Of a stretch of 64,000 bases of DNA, positions 54,868 through 63,922 are shown one piece after another. The notes under the pieces were generated by a model. That model saw only the letters and a list, made by a program, of their open reading frames with translations. It was not told the origin of the DNA and did no database searches. The stretch's first letter is position 1. Each line of letters starts with the position of its first letter. Made by a program: the position numbers and the translations under genes. Source of the stretch: Streptomyces sp. NBC_01478 (GTDB taxonomy: Bacteria > Actinomycetota > Actinomycetes > Streptomycetales > Streptomycetaceae); the NCBI RefSeq assembly GCF_036227225.1, contig NZ_CP109444.1, positions 4,073,501 to 4,137,500 on the forward strand, read 5' to 3'.

Positions 54868-55650
54868 ATGTCAGAGCCCGGTGGCGTCCGCGAGGTGAAG
54901 TCCGCCGCCCGTACGGTCGAGCTGCTCGAACTGCTCGCCGCGCGCGGCGACCGTCCCGCGCGCCTCCAGGAACTCGCCGACGAGCTGGGCGTGCCGCGCA
55001 GCTCGATGTACGCCCTCCTCCAGACCCTGATCGCCCACGGCTGGGTCCGCACCGACATCACGGGCTCGCTCTACGGCATCGGCCTGCGCGCCCTGCTCAC
55101 CGGCACGAGCTATCTGGACTCCGACCCTCGGGTGCGGGCCGTACGGCCGTATCTCGACGAGGCGTCCCAGGCGCTCGGCGAGACGATCCACCTGGGGCGG
55201 CTGGACGGGCGGGACGTCGCCTATCTCGCGACCCGGGAGTCGCACGAGTACCTGCGGAGCATCAGCAGGGTGGGGCGGCGGCTCCCGGCCCATGTGGGCG
55301 CCCTGGGCAAGGCCCTGCTCGCCGAACGGCCGAACGCCGAGCTGCCCGACGGGCCGTACGAGGCGGCGACGCCGAACACCCACACCGACCGGGAGTCCTT
55401 GGCCGCCGACCTCGCGGGCGTCCGCGCCCGGGGCTATTCGATCGACCGTGAGGAAGGCGTCCTCGGGATCGTCGGGTTCGGCTTCGCGTTGCGGTACGAC
55501 AACCCGGCGCTGGATGCGATCAGTTGCTCGGTGCCGGTCGCCCGGCTGACGCCGGGGCACGAGGGGCAGATCGTCACGGTGATGCGGGAAGTCAGGGCGA
55601 AGATCGAGTCGGCGTCGCCTGCGGCCGGTGGGGCCGTGCACTGGCGGTAG
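54868..55650 (+). CDS. IclR-family regulator of glucarate genes
   Basis: A 260-residue protein, MSEPGGVREVKSAARTVELL. The winged helix-turn-helix is LQELADELGVPRSSMYALLQ and the IclR effector domain reads LGKALLAERPNAELPDGPYE with DREEGVLGIVGFGFALRYDN. The 118-base gap to the divergent kdgD gene holds the likely operator around 54765-54800 (A+T-rich, CTATGTAGACGTTATCCATG). It probably represses kdgD-gudD in the absence of sugar acid; inferred from position. Confidence 0.88.
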   Translation: MSEPGGVREVKSAARTVELLELLAARGDRPARLQELADELGVPRSSMYALLQTLIAHGWVRTDITGSLYGIGLRALLTGTSYLDSDPRVRAVRPYLDEASQALGETIHLGRLDGRDVAYLATRESHEYLRSISRVGRRLPAHVGALGKALLAERPNAELPDGPYEAATPNTHTDRESLAADLAGVRARGYSIDREEGVLGIVGFGFALRYDNPALDAISCSVPVARLTPGHEGQIVTVMREVRAKIESASPAAGGAVHWR

Positions 55651-55896
55651 CGGGCGCCTTTCTGAGTGCCTGCATCAAGAGGCCGCCTGCACCGGAAAAT
55701 GAACGCTGTTGAAAAGTTCGACATCTCGTTTGCCCCGCATCTGCCGGTCCAAACACAACGTGCCCCACATCACACCCCCCGCCCTTCTTTCGCGAACCGC
55801 GTGCTTGATACAAATTGGCCGCGCGTTCCTGTCCGTCGACGGTCGTCGCCCAATCCCCTTTTTGAGCCGCTTCTTTCGCATGCCCTGGGAACGCCC

Positions 55897-57213
55897 GTGT
55901 TCGCCCGCAGCACCACCATGCCCTGGCCCCTCGTCGCCCTTTTCACGGCCGGGTACCTCGCCCCCTACCTCCTGCCCACCACCGTCGGCCGACTCGACGC
56001 CGGGCTTCCGCTCTCCGCCACACAGGCCGGTGCCGTCGGCAGCGTGCTGCTGTTGAGTTCGGCCGCGGCGGGCTTTCTGCTCGCCTCGCGCGTCGACCGG
56101 GTCGGCCCGCGCACGCTCGCGCGGATCGGCCTCGCGCTGGCCGTTATCGGCTACGGCTCGGCCGCGTTCACGCACGCCGTCCCCGCGGTCGTCGCGGGCG
56201 CGGTCGTCGGCGGCTTCGGATCGGGTACGGCCACCACGGTGGCCGCGTCCGGGATCGCCGCCATGGGGGTCCCCCCGCGCGAGGGTGTTCGAGCGTGGGG
56301 GAGGGACCCCCATCACGCCTCCACGCTCGGCCTGTTGTGCGTGTCGGCGCTCGCGGGCGCCGTCTATCTGACGGTCCCACACCTCGGCACGGGCCACGGC
56401 CAGCCGCTCGCCGCGATCGCCCTGACCGCACTCGCCGTATGGCCGCTGACCGGCCGCCTCCCGGTCCGTACGACGACGAGGGAGCACGCGCGCGTGGAGA
56501 CCTCCGGACTCCCCCACCGCCGGGCCGGACTGGTCCTCGCCGCCACCCTGCTGTGCTGGTCGCTCGCCCAGAACTCCCTCTGGGGCGTCAGCGGTCGCAT
56601 CGGCATCACCCAGGCCCACCTCTCCGAGGTCGCCGTCGGCGCGGTCTTCGCGATCGCGCTCGGCACCGGGCTCGTCGGCGTGATCGGCGCGGCCGCGCTC
56701 GGCTCCCGACTGGGGCGCGCGGTGCCGATCGGCGCGGGCACGGCGCTCATCGCGGGCTGCATCGTGCTCAGCGCGTCCGCGCACGACCTGAGGACGTTCG
56801 CGACCGGCGAGATCGCCTGGAACACCCTCTACCCGATCGTCCTGTCCTACGTCCTCGGTCTCGCCGCCTCCCTTGATCCGCGCGGGCGTTGGGCGGTCCT
56901 CGTCGGCTCGGCCTCGTCACTGGGGACGGCGGCGGGGCCGCTCGTGGGCAGCGTGCTGTCGGCACGGGCCGGGTTCCCGGCGATGGGCGCGATCCTCGCG
57001 GCGGGGCTGATCGTGGTGGCGGTACCGATGACGGCGGTCGCCGTCGGCCCGGGCCGGCGCCGCCTGCCGCAATCGATCGTCGAGATCGCTGTCGAGGCCC
57101 CACTGTCGCGCCCCCTAAGGGGCGCGGGGAACTGCGCGCCCAGCCCCCACCGACCCGCAGCTTCATCACCACCCGCCTACGAGAACTCGTACGCCTCCAC
57201 CTCGGCCAGATAA
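55897..57213 (+). CDS. MFS transporter with intragenic repeats
   Basis: A 438-residue protein if it starts at GTG 55897; the frame is open upstream to 55666. It has about 12 hydrophobic segments (ALFTAGYLAPYLLPTTVGRL, LLLSSAAAGFLLASRVDRVG, VYLTVPHLG). Residues GVPPREGVRAWGRDPHH in the middle are encoded by a repeat palindrome (56263-56313) inserted in frame. The last about 30 residues are encoded by another Streptomyces repeat, and the stop lies inside the convergent deaminase gene. The substrate is unknown, and function may be impaired by the insertions. Confidence 0.75.
   Translation: MFARSTTMPWPLVALFTAGYLAPYLLPTTVGRLDAGLPLSATQAGAVGSVLLLSSAAAGFLLASRVDRVGPRTLARIGLALAVIGYGSAAFTHAVPAVVAGAVVGGFGSGTATTVAASGIAAMGVPPREGVRAWGRDPHHASTLGLLCVSALAGAVYLTVPHLGTGHGQPLAAIALTALAVWPLTGRLPVRTTTREHARVETSGLPHRRAGLVLAATLLCWSLAQNSLWGVSGRIGITQAHLSEVAVGAVFAIALGTGLVGVIGAAALGSRLGRAVPIGAGTALIAGCIVLSASAHDLRTFATGEIAWNTLYPIVLSYVLGLAASLDPRGRWAVLVGSASSLGTAAGPLVGSVLSARAGFPAMGAILAAGLIVVAVPMTAVAVGPGRRRLPQSIVEIAVEAPLSRPLRGAGNCAPSPHRPAASSPPAYENSYASTSAR
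56263..56313. repeat. REP-like palindrome inside MFS gene
   Basis: Arms ATGGGGGTCCC (56263-56273) and GGGACCCCCAT (56303-56313) enclose a variable centre. A GGGGGTCCCCCC...GTGGGGGAGGG element is a frequent repeat in Streptomyces genomes (from memory). Here it adds 17 codons in frame to a membrane protein gene. Confidence 0.8.
57110..57160. repeat. Streptomyces repeat CCCCTAAGGGGCGCGGGGAA
   Basis: The hairpin GCGCCCC..TAA..GGGGCGC is followed by ACTGCGCGCCCAGCC and ACCGACCCGCAG, a familiar Streptomyces intergenic repeat (from memory), here within the 3' end of the MFS gene and between convergent genes. It may serve as a terminator. Confidence 0.7.
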
Positions 57214-58169
57214 CGAGCCCGCAGCTCCTCGTCGTCCTCCAGGAACGACGCCACGAAGGAGTTCCGGGCCAACTCCCGCAACCGCTCCCCGCTCAGGCCC
57301 AGCGCCAAGCGAACCGCGTCGAAGTTGTCGCCCGCGTACCCGCCGAAGTAGGCCGGGTCGTCGGAGTTGACCGTGCACAGCAGGCCCGCGTCGAGCATCG
57401 CGGGGAGCGGGTGCTCGGCCAGGACGTCCACCGCGCGCAGCCGGACGTTCGACAGCGGGCAGAGGGTCAGCGGGATGCGGTCCCGGACCAGCCGCGCCAC
57501 CAGCTCCGCGTCCTCCATGCAGCGCAGGCCGTGGTCGACGCGCTCGACGCCGAGGATGTCCAGGGCCTCGGTGATGTAGGCCGGCGGACCCTCCTCACCG
57601 GCGTGCGCGACCCGTCGTAGACCCAGTGCGGCGGCGGCCTCGTACACCTCGCGGAACTTCACCGGCGGGTGGCCGACCTCGGCCGAGTCGAGGCCGATGC
57701 CGGTGATGCGGTCGAGGTAGGGCTTCGCCGCGTCCAGGGTCTCCATCGCCGACTCGGCGGACTCGTCGCGCAGGAAGCACATGATCAGCCGGGTCGAGAT
57801 GCCGTGGTTGGTCTCACTGCTGCCCAGCGCCCGCCACAGGCCCTCCACCACCGTGCCCATGTCCACGCCCCGCGCGAGATGCGCCTGCGGGTCGAAGAAG
57901 ATCTCCGCGTGCCGTACGCCCTGCGCGGCGGCGCGGGCCAGATAGGCGCCTGCGAGGTCCTCGAAGTCCCGCTCGGTGCGCAGGACGGACATCAGCTCGT
58001 AGTAGAGGTTCAGGAAGGACTGGAGGTCCTCGAAGAGGTACGCCTTGCGCAGTTCCTCGGTGTCCGCGTACGGCAGCTCGACGCCATTGCGGGCGGCGAG
58101 CGCGAAGGCCAGCTCGGGCTCCAGGGTGCCTTCGATGTGCAGGTGCAGTTCGGCTTTGGGAATGGGCAT
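57177..58169 (-). CDS. Adenosine/adenine deaminase family protein
   Basis: A 330-residue amidohydrolase, MPIPKAELHLHIEGTLEPEL. Metal ligands are HLHIEG, VAHAGEEGPPAYITEALDIL and SDDPAYFGG; VDHGLRC supplies another catalytic residue. The segment GIGLDSAEVGHPPVKFREVY differs from classical adenosine deaminase and matches the (S)xEvGxPPxKF signature of adenine-specific deaminases (from memory), so adenine to hypoxanthine is the likelier reaction. Commonly annotated add. Confidence 0.87.
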   Translation of the reverse strand: MPIPKAELHLHIEGTLEPELAFALAARNGVELPYADTEELRKAYLFEDLQSFLNLYYELMSVLRTERDFEDLAGAYLARAAAQGVRHAEIFFDPQAHLARGVDMGTVVEGLWRALGSSETNHGISTRLIMCFLRDESAESAMETLDAAKPYLDRITGIGLDSAEVGHPPVKFREVYEAAAALGLRRVAHAGEEGPPAYITEALDILGVERVDHGLRCMEDAELVARLVRDRIPLTLCPLSNVRLRAVDVLAEHPLPAMLDAGLLCTVNSDDPAYFGGYAGDNFDAVRLALGLSGERLRELARNSFVASFLEDDEELRARYLAEVEAYEFS

Positions 58170-58189
58170 CGAAGTATCGTACGGGTGTT

Positions 58190-59095
58190 TTATCGCCGTT
58201 TCGGAACCGGCACCCTGAGTAGATCGTGCGCCACGGTCAGCTCCCCCTCGAACCCGGCCGCCCGCGCCTGCCGCTCGAACTCCTCCGGCTCGGAGTAGCG
58301 CTGGCTGAAGTGGGTGAGGACCAGGTGGCGGACGTCGGCCTCCTGTGCCACCCGGGCCGCCTGTCCGGCGGTCAAGTGGCCGTGGTCCACGGCCAGTTGC
58401 TCGTCCTCGTCAAGGAACGTCGACTCGATCGCCAGCAGGTCGCAGCCTTCCGCGAGGGCGTGCACTCCGTCGCAGAGGCGGGTGTCCATGACGAAGGCGA
58501 AACGCTGTCCGTGCCGTACCTCGCTGACGTCGTCCAGCGAGACGCCGTCCACGGTTCCCTCGCGCTGGATGCGGCCCACGTCCGGGCCCTTGATGCCGTG
58601 CGCGGCGAGGCGGTCGGGGAGCATGCGGCGGCCGTCGGGTTCGGTGAGGCGGTAGCCGTAGGACTCGACGGGGTGGGAGAGCCTGCGGGCCTCCAGGGTG
58701 TAGGAGGGCGTGGTGGCCAGTACGCCGTCCTCGGACACCGGGGACTCTGTGATGCCCACCGTCTCGCGGTACGCCGTGGCGTAGCGCAGGCGGTCGAAGA
58801 AGCGCTGACCCGACTTCGGGTAGTGGGCGGTGACCGGGTGCGGGACGCGGTCCAGGTTGATGCGCTGGATGACGCCCGCGAGGCCGAGGGAGTGGTCGCC
58901 GTGGAAGTGGGTGACGCAGATCCGGTTGAGGTCGTGCGCGGCGACTCCGGCGCGGAGCATCTGGCGCTGGGTGCCCTCGCCCGGGTCGAAGAGGATGCCC
59001 TCGCCGTCCCAGCGCAGGAAGTAGCCGTTGTGGTTGCGGTGGCGGGTGGGGACCTGGCTGGCGGTGCCGAGGATCACCAATTCACGTACGGACAT
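58190..59095 (-). CDS. rnz: Ribonuclease Z
   Basis: A 301-residue metallo-beta-lactamase-fold endonuclease for tRNA 3'-end processing. [20 protein letters not shown] and the zinc motif [20 protein letters not shown] are diagnostic; VMDTRLCDG and LTHFSQRYS carry the other ligands. It starts [20 protein letters not shown] and follows the HIT gene after 6 bases in the same direction. Confidence 0.94.
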   Translation of the reverse strand: MSVRELVILGTASQVPTRHRNHNGYFLRWDGEGILFDPGEGTQRQMLRAGVAAHDLNRICVTHFHGDHSLGLAGVIQRINLDRVPHPVTAHYPKSGQRFFDRLRYATAYRETVGITESPVSEDGVLATTPSYTLEARRLSHPVESYGYRLTEPDGRRMLPDRLAAHGIKGPDVGRIQREGTVDGVSLDDVSEVRHGQRFAFVMDTRLCDGVHALAEGCDLLAIESTFLDEDEQLAVDHGHLTAGQAARVAQEADVRHLVLTHFSQRYSEPEEFERQARAAGFEGELTVAHDLLRVPVPKRR

Positions 59096-59101
59096 GGTGA
59101 G

Positions 59102-59455
59102 TTATCCGGGCGGCCACTGCATGCCGCGGCCGCCCATGACGTGGGCGTGGGCGTGGAACACGGTCTGGCCCACGCCGGTGCCGGTGTTGAAGATCACGCG
59201 GTAGCTGTCGAGCTTCTCGTCCGTCGCCACCTCGCCGGCCTCGCGCAGGACGTCGGCGGCGATCGTCGGTTCGGCGGCGGCGAGGGAGGCGGCGTCGGGG
59301 TAGTGCACGCGGGGGATCACCAGGACGTGGGTCGGGGCCTGGGGGTTGATGTCCCGGAACGCGACGGTGGTGGCTGTTTCGCGGACGATCGTTGCCGGGA
59401 TGTGGCCCCCTACGATCTTGCAGAACAGGCAGTCGTCTTGCGGTTCCCCTGACAT
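59102..59455 (-). CDS. HIT-family nucleotide-binding protein
   Basis: A 117-residue protein from ATG 59455, with GGAGGGA 6 bases upstream; MSGEPQDDCLFCKIVGGHIP ATIV. The triad VFHAHAHVMGG (HxHxHxx) is the active site of nucleotide hydrolases/transferases such as Hint. It forms a short operon with RNase Z. Confidence 0.94.
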   Translation of the reverse strand: MSGEPQDDCLFCKIVGGHIPATIVRETATTVAFRDINPQAPTHVLVIPRVHYPDAASLAAAEPTIAADVLREAGEVATDEKLDSYRVIFNTGTGVGQTVFHAHAHVMGGRGMQWPPG

Positions 59456-59525
59456 GTGGGTTCCCTCCGAGGCTGGGCTGTGCTTTACGCGGGGCATCGT
59501 ATCGTCGTTGTGTGCGGGTGCGTGG

Positions 59526-59582
59526 GGGCTGGGCGCGCCCACGCGGCGGAGCCGCACATCGACACAGCCCCGCGCCCCTTAA
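59526..59582. repeat. Streptomyces repeat GCGGCGGAGCCGCACATCGA
   Basis: CGCGGCGGAGCCGCACATCG followed by ACAGCCCCGCGCCCCTTAA resembles the reverse-oriented relative of the repeat at 57110. It lies just past the stop of the tricorn gene, and the GC hairpin GCGGC-GGA-GCCGC may terminate it. Confidence 0.6.
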
Positions 59583-62500
59583 CTCGGCAAACTGGGCGGT
59601 GTTTTCGCCGGACTGGTCTCCAGTGCCTCCAATGCGATGCGGATCGCCTCATCGAGTTGGGCGTCCCTACCCGCCGCATAATCCTGAGGCCTCTGCACCA
59701 CCTCCACGTCGGGATCGACGCCGTGGTTCTCCACTCCCCAGCCGTAACCCTCAAGCCAGAACGCGTACTTGGGCTGGGTGATCAGCGTGCCGTCCACCAA
59801 CCGGTACCTGCTGTCGATGCCGATCACGCCGCCCCACGTGCGCGTGCCTACGACCGGGCCGATGCCCAGTGCCTTGATCGCCGCGTTGACGATGTCGCCG
59901 TCGGAGCCGGAGAACTCGTTGGCCACGGCCACTACGGGGCCGCGAGGTGCGTCCTCGGGGTAGCTGTAGGGGCTCATGCCTCGGGGGAGCTCCCAGCCGA
60001 CGATGCGGCGGGCCAGTTTCTCCACGACGAGTTGGGAGGTGTGGCCGCCTCGGTTGTAGCGGACGTCGACCACCAGGCCCTCGCGGGCCACCTCCACGCG
60101 TAGGTCCCGGTGGATCTGGGCCCAGCCGGGGGCCTGCATGTCGGGGACGTGGAGGTAGCCGAGGCGGCCGCCGGACTTCTCGTGGACGTAGGCGCGGCGG
60201 TCGGCGACCCAGGCGTGGTAGTAGAGCGGTTCCTCGTCCGCGAGGGGGACGACGACCGCGTGGCGGGGGTCTCCGCCGCCGGCCGGGGAGATGGTCAGCT
60301 CGATGGGCTTGCCCGCCGTGCCGATGAGGAGGGGGGCCGGTCCGGTGACCGGGTCCACGGGCTGTCCGGCCACCGCGAGGATCGCGTCGCCCGCGCGGAC
60401 GGCGACGCCGGGAGCGGCCAGCGGGGCGCGGGCCGCGGGGTCGGAGGTCTCGGAGGGCAGGATGCGGTCGATGCGCCAACTGCCGTCCTCGTGACGGGAG
60501 ATGTCCGCGCCGAGCAGGCCCTGGCGTTCGCCGTGGCCGTGGCCGCCGCGCGGAGTGACGTAGGCGTGCGAGGTGCCGAGTTCGCCGTGCACCTCCCAGA
60601 GGAGGTCGACGAGGTCGTCGTGGGTGGCGAGGCGGTCGAGGGTGGGGCGGTAGCGGTTGAGGACTCCGGCCCAGTCGACGCCGCTCATGTCGGCGCGCCA
60701 GAAGTGGTCGCGCATGATGCGGCCGGTCTCGTCGAACATCTGCCGCCACTCGGCGGCCGGGTCGACGGTCTGGCGGATGCGCGACAGGTCGACGTTGATG
60801 TTCGAGTCACTGTCGTCGTCGTCCGAGCCGGAGGCGCGGCGGTCGCTCGGGACGACCCGCAGTTTGTGGTCCGTCCACAGCAGGACGCGTTTGCCGTCGC
60901 CGCTGACCTCGAAGTGGTCGGCGTCCCCGGCGAGGTGCTCGACGCGCTGCTGGGCGAGGTCGTAGCGCTCCAACTCCGTTTTGGGGTCCGGGTCTTCGGG
61001 GGTCGCGCGGGTGGCGCCGAGGACGCCCTGCACGGGATGGCGCAGCCACAGGACGCCGTCCTTGGCCGCGCGCAGGTTGGAGTAGCGGCCGGCCTCGACC
61101 GGGAAGGCGACGATGCGGTCGGCGAGGCCTTCGAGGTCGATACGGGTGGTGGGGCGGCCCTCGCTGTCGGGGGTCTCGTCCTTGTCGGGGGCCTCGAAGG
61201 GGCGGCCGTGCCGTTGCGGTCCGAAGGGGGACGGGGTGGTGGCGGCGAGGGTGATCAGGTGCGGGCGGTCGCCGACCACGAAGGCGAGGTCGAAGACGTA
61301 CTCGTCGTAGACCGGGTCGAAGGAGCGGGTGGAGAGGAAGACCAGGTGCTTGCCGTCGAGGGTGAAGGCGGGGGCGTAGTCCTGGAAGCGGAGCGGGGTC
61401 GCCTCGGTGACCGACAGGTCGGTGGTGTTGGCGAGCTTGAGCTGGCGCAGCGGACGCGGGCCGGGGTGCGACCAGGCGAGCCAGGCCGAGTCCGGGGAGA
61501 AGGAGAGGCCCGAGGCGCCGCCGTCCTCGCTGCGGTCGACCTCACGGACCTCGCCGGTCTCGCACTCGACGAGGAGGACGCGTCCGTCGTGCGAGGCCAC
61601 GGCGACGCGGCCGCCGTCGGGGGCCACGGTGAGGGCGAGGACGCGGCCGAGCTGTCCGGCGGCGAGTCTGCGCGGGGTGGCACCGGGTGCGAGGCCGGTG
61701 GCGGGGGCGAACTCCAGGGCGTCGTCACCCTCGGCGTCCGTCACCCACACCACCCACTCCTCACCGTCGGCGCGGAAGGTGCGGGGCAGCCGGGCCCGTA
61801 CCCCGGGGGTGGCCGCGAGCGCGCGGGCGGGGCCGGAGCGGTGGGTGACCCAGTGGACGGCGCCGCGTACGGCGACCGCGCTGCCGCGCGCGGTGTGGTC
61901 GGGCGAGGCGGCGCCGAACCAACGGGCGGCGGACACCGGGAACGGCTGCTGGTCGGTGCGCTGTCCGCCCAGCCGGATGTCGAGGCGGCGCGGTTCGGCG
62001 CCGTCCAGGTCGTCCAGGAGCCAGAGTTCACCGGCCGAGGAGTAGGTGATCCGGGTGCCGTCTCCGGCCGCGTGCCGGGCGTAGAAGCCGTCGAGGGGCG
62101 TGTGGCGGCGGAGGTCGGAGCCGTCGGCGAGGGAGGAGTAGAGCGCGCCGGTGCCCTCGTGGTCGGAGAGGAACGCGATCCGGTCCCCCGCCCACAGCGG
62201 GTACTCGATGTTGCCGTCCAACTCCTCGTGCAGGCGCGTGAATTCGCCGTCGCCCTCGCGGTCGATCCACAGCTTGCCGGCCGTGCCGCCCCGGTAGCGC
62301 TTCCACCAGGCGGCCTCGCGGCCCATGGGGGCGGAGAGCAGGACAGTGGCCGTGGGACCGATGGCGACATCACCAACGAGCCCGTACGGCAGGGTGGTTG
62401 CCGGTCCGCCGTCCAGCGGGATCGCGCGGGCCCAACTGCGGCGGAGGTTCGGCTGGCCGTGGGTGCTGGTCGCGAGGACCTGGCCGTCCGCCGTCCAGCC

Positions 62501-62812
62501 GCGTACCTGGGTGCGTGAACTGCCCCAGTACGTCAGGCGTTTGGCGGGGCCGCCGTCGACCGGGGCGATGTGCACCTCGGGGGCGCCGTCACGGGCGGAG
62601 GTCCAGGCGACGGTCGTGCCGTCGGGCGAGATGCGCGGGTGGTTCACCGGCATGTTCTCCGCGCTGACCCGCCAGGCCCGGCCGCCGCCGTCGAGGGACG
62701 CCAGCCATACGTCGTCCTCGGCGGTGAAGGCGACCAACTCGCCGTGCAGGTGCGGGAAGCGGAGATAGGCCTGGGGACCGGCCTGGGCTGCGGACGCTGA
62801 GGGCTGAGTCAC
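59579..62812 (-). CDS. Tricorn protease homologue (S41)
   Basis: A 1077-residue protein if it starts at GTG 62812 (TQPSASAAQAGPQAYLRFPH); TTG 62845 is possible and neither has a clear ribosome binding site. The first about 700 residues are beta-propeller repeats (VNHPRISPDGTTVAWTSARD and similar). A core helical domain, a PDZ-like domain (APGVAVRAGDAILAVAGQPV) and the serine protease core follow: GELGTSHAYV (His), NEFSGSDGD (nucleophile Ser) and ENHGVDPDV (Glu/Asp). It degrades peptides released by the proteasome. Confidence 0.92.
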   Translation of the reverse strand: MTQPSASAAQAGPQAYLRFPHLHGELVAFTAEDDVWLASLDGGGRAWRVSAENMPVNHPRISPDGTTVAWTSARDGAPEVHIAPVDGGPAKRLTYWGSSRTQVRGWTADGQVLATSTHGQPNLRRSWARAIPLDGGPATTLPYGLVGDVAIGPTATVLLSAPMGREAAWWKRYRGGTAGKLWIDREGDGEFTRLHEELDGNIEYPLWAGDRIAFLSDHEGTGALYSSLADGSDLRRHTPLDGFYARHAAGDGTRITYSSAGELWLLDDLDGAEPRRLDIRLGGQRTDQQPFPVSAARWFGAASPDHTARGSAVAVRGAVHWVTHRSGPARALAATPGVRARLPRTFRADGEEWVVWVTDAEGDDALEFAPATGLAPGATPRRLAAGQLGRVLALTVAPDGGRVAVASHDGRVLLVECETGEVREVDRSEDGGASGLSFSPDSAWLAWSHPGPRPLRQLKLANTTDLSVTEATPLRFQDYAPAFTLDGKHLVFLSTRSFDPVYDEYVFDLAFVVGDRPHLITLAATTPSPFGPQRHGRPFEAPDKDETPDSEGRPTTRIDLEGLADRIVAFPVEAGRYSNLRAAKDGVLWLRHPVQGVLGATRATPEDPDPKTELERYDLAQQRVEHLAGDADHFEVSGDGKRVLLWTDHKLRVVPSDRRASGSDDDDSDSNINVDLSRIRQTVDPAAEWRQMFDETGRIMRDHFWRADMSGVDWAGVLNRYRPTLDRLATHDDLVDLLWEVHGELGTSHAYVTPRGGHGHGERQGLLGADISRHEDGSWRIDRILPSETSDPAARAPLAAPGVAVRAGDAILAVAGQPVDPVTGPAPLLIGTAGKPIELTISPAGGGDPRHAVVVPLADEEPLYYHAWVADRRAYVHEKSGGRLGYLHVPDMQAPGWAQIHRDLRVEVAREGLVVDVRYNRGGHTSQLVVEKLARRIVGWELPRGMSPYSYPEDAPRGPVVAVANEFSGSDGDIVNAAIKALGIGPVVGTRTWGGVIGIDSRYRLVDGTLITQPKYAFWLEGYGWGVENHGVDPDVEVVQRPQDYAAGRDAQLDEAIRIALEALETSPAKTPPSLPS

Positions 62813-62857
62813 CTGATCAGCGTATGCAGCGGCGGCCTGCGACAACAGTGGTTTGGA

Positions 62858-63424
62858 TCACTTGCCCTCGACGGGCCAGCAGGTCGGGTCGCCCTTGCAC
62901 CACATCGTCTTGGTGACCGTGACGGTGACCGTCGGTCCCGGGCCGTAGGTGAGCGTCGGGTTCGGGTTGTTCACGGACGAGGGTGTCGCCGCGTTGCAGT
63001 CGCCGAGCCCGGTCACGTGGAACACCTGCTTGCCGGCGACCTTGCCGACCAGGTCGCCGCGGACACACGCGCCGTCGACGGCCCGGGTGACCTTGCCGGT
63101 GACGGTGATGTCCCGGTTGTCGTCGGTCTGCCCCTGACAGTCGACGCTGACGACCGTGGTCTCGGTCGGCGAGGGCGTCTTCCCGGGCGTGTAGGCCTTG
63201 TCGTTGCTGCCGTAGCTGCCCGTGCAGGTCAGCCAGCGCACGCTCACATGGTCCCGCTTGAGCTCCGCGGTCGCCGTCTTGTCGGTGGTGTACGCGACGG
63301 TCGCCGAGCTGAGATCACCGGGCTGGCACGCGACGGCCCCGCCCACGGCCACCACCGCGAGCCCCGCCACGGCGGCCACCCGTCGTCCGCGCGGCCGACG
63401 CCAGTTCTGTCTCAACGCCCCCAT
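62858..63424 (-). CDS. Lipoprotein, function unknown
   Basis: A 188-residue protein from ATG 63424, MGALRQNWRRPRGRRVAAVA, with signal GLAVVAVGGAVAC and a lipobox cysteine (VAC-QPGD). The mature part has several cysteines (WLTCTGSYGS, VSVDCQGQ, GACVRGDL, GDCNAATP, MWCKGDPTCWPVEGK), probably paired outside the cell. No family recognised. Confidence 0.75.
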   Translation of the reverse strand: MGALRQNWRRPRGRRVAAVAGLAVVAVGGAVACQPGDLSSATVAYTTDKTATAELKRDHVSVRWLTCTGSYGSNDKAYTPGKTPSPTETTVVSVDCQGQTDDNRDITVTGKVTRAVDGACVRGDLVGKVAGKQVFHVTGLGDCNAATPSSVNNPNPTLTYGPGPTVTVTVTKTMWCKGDPTCWPVEGK

Positions 63425-63512
63425 GGACGGCAGCCTGCCACCGTCGGGGCGCACACGGAAGAGCGCATACGGCCACCCGTGCGCCGGGGGCGCAGTCACC
63501 GGCGCACAGTCG

Positions 63513-63905
63513 TCAGCCGCGGAGCAGCAGCCACTCCTGAAGCTCCACCACATTGCCCTCGGGGTCCTTGAGATGGGCGACCCGCATCCGGTCCGTCATC
63601 GGCGCGGGTCCGTGCAGCAGCACGGCACCCCGGTCGGTGATCTGCGCGCAGTACGCGTCCAGGTCGCCGACCCGCAGCACCACCAGCGAGCGGTGCCCGG
63701 TCACCGACTCCCCCATTTCACCGAGGACTTGGGCCATCATCGCCCGGTCCTGGAGAGCGATCCCGGCCGATCCGGTCGAGGGGGAGAACTTCTCGTACGG
63801 TCCCTCGGTCGCCCCCGACTGGGGCTTCAGGCCGAGGACTTCGGCGTAGAAGCGGTAGCAGGCGGCGAAGTCGGTGACGAGCAGCCGTACTTGGGCGAGT
63901 TCCAC
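63513..63905 (-). CDS. VOC (glyoxalase/bleomycin-resistance fold) protein
   Basis: A 130-residue protein with GTG start at 63905, preceded by GGAGGGA 6 bases upstream; ATG 63926 overlaps the rsmE stop and is the alternative. ELAQVRLLVTDFAACYRFYA EVLGL and RMRVAHLKDPEGNVVELQEW are the two betaalphabetabetabeta modules with metal-type residues (Glu in VVELQ). The substrate is unknown. Confidence 0.85.
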   Translation of the reverse strand: MELAQVRLLVTDFAACYRFYAEVLGLKPQSGATEGPYEKFSPSTGSAGIALQDRAMMAQVLGEMGESVTGHRSLVVLRVGDLDAYCAQITDRGAVLLHGPAPMTDRMRVAHLKDPEGNVVELQEWLLLRG

Positions 63906-63922
63906 GGCGATTCCCTCCTGGT

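Noticed and set aside
60110..62518. Plus-strand open frame of 802 codons opposite the tricorn gene
   Set aside because: Antisense shadow of a clear S41/beta-propeller protein; no start signal or domain.
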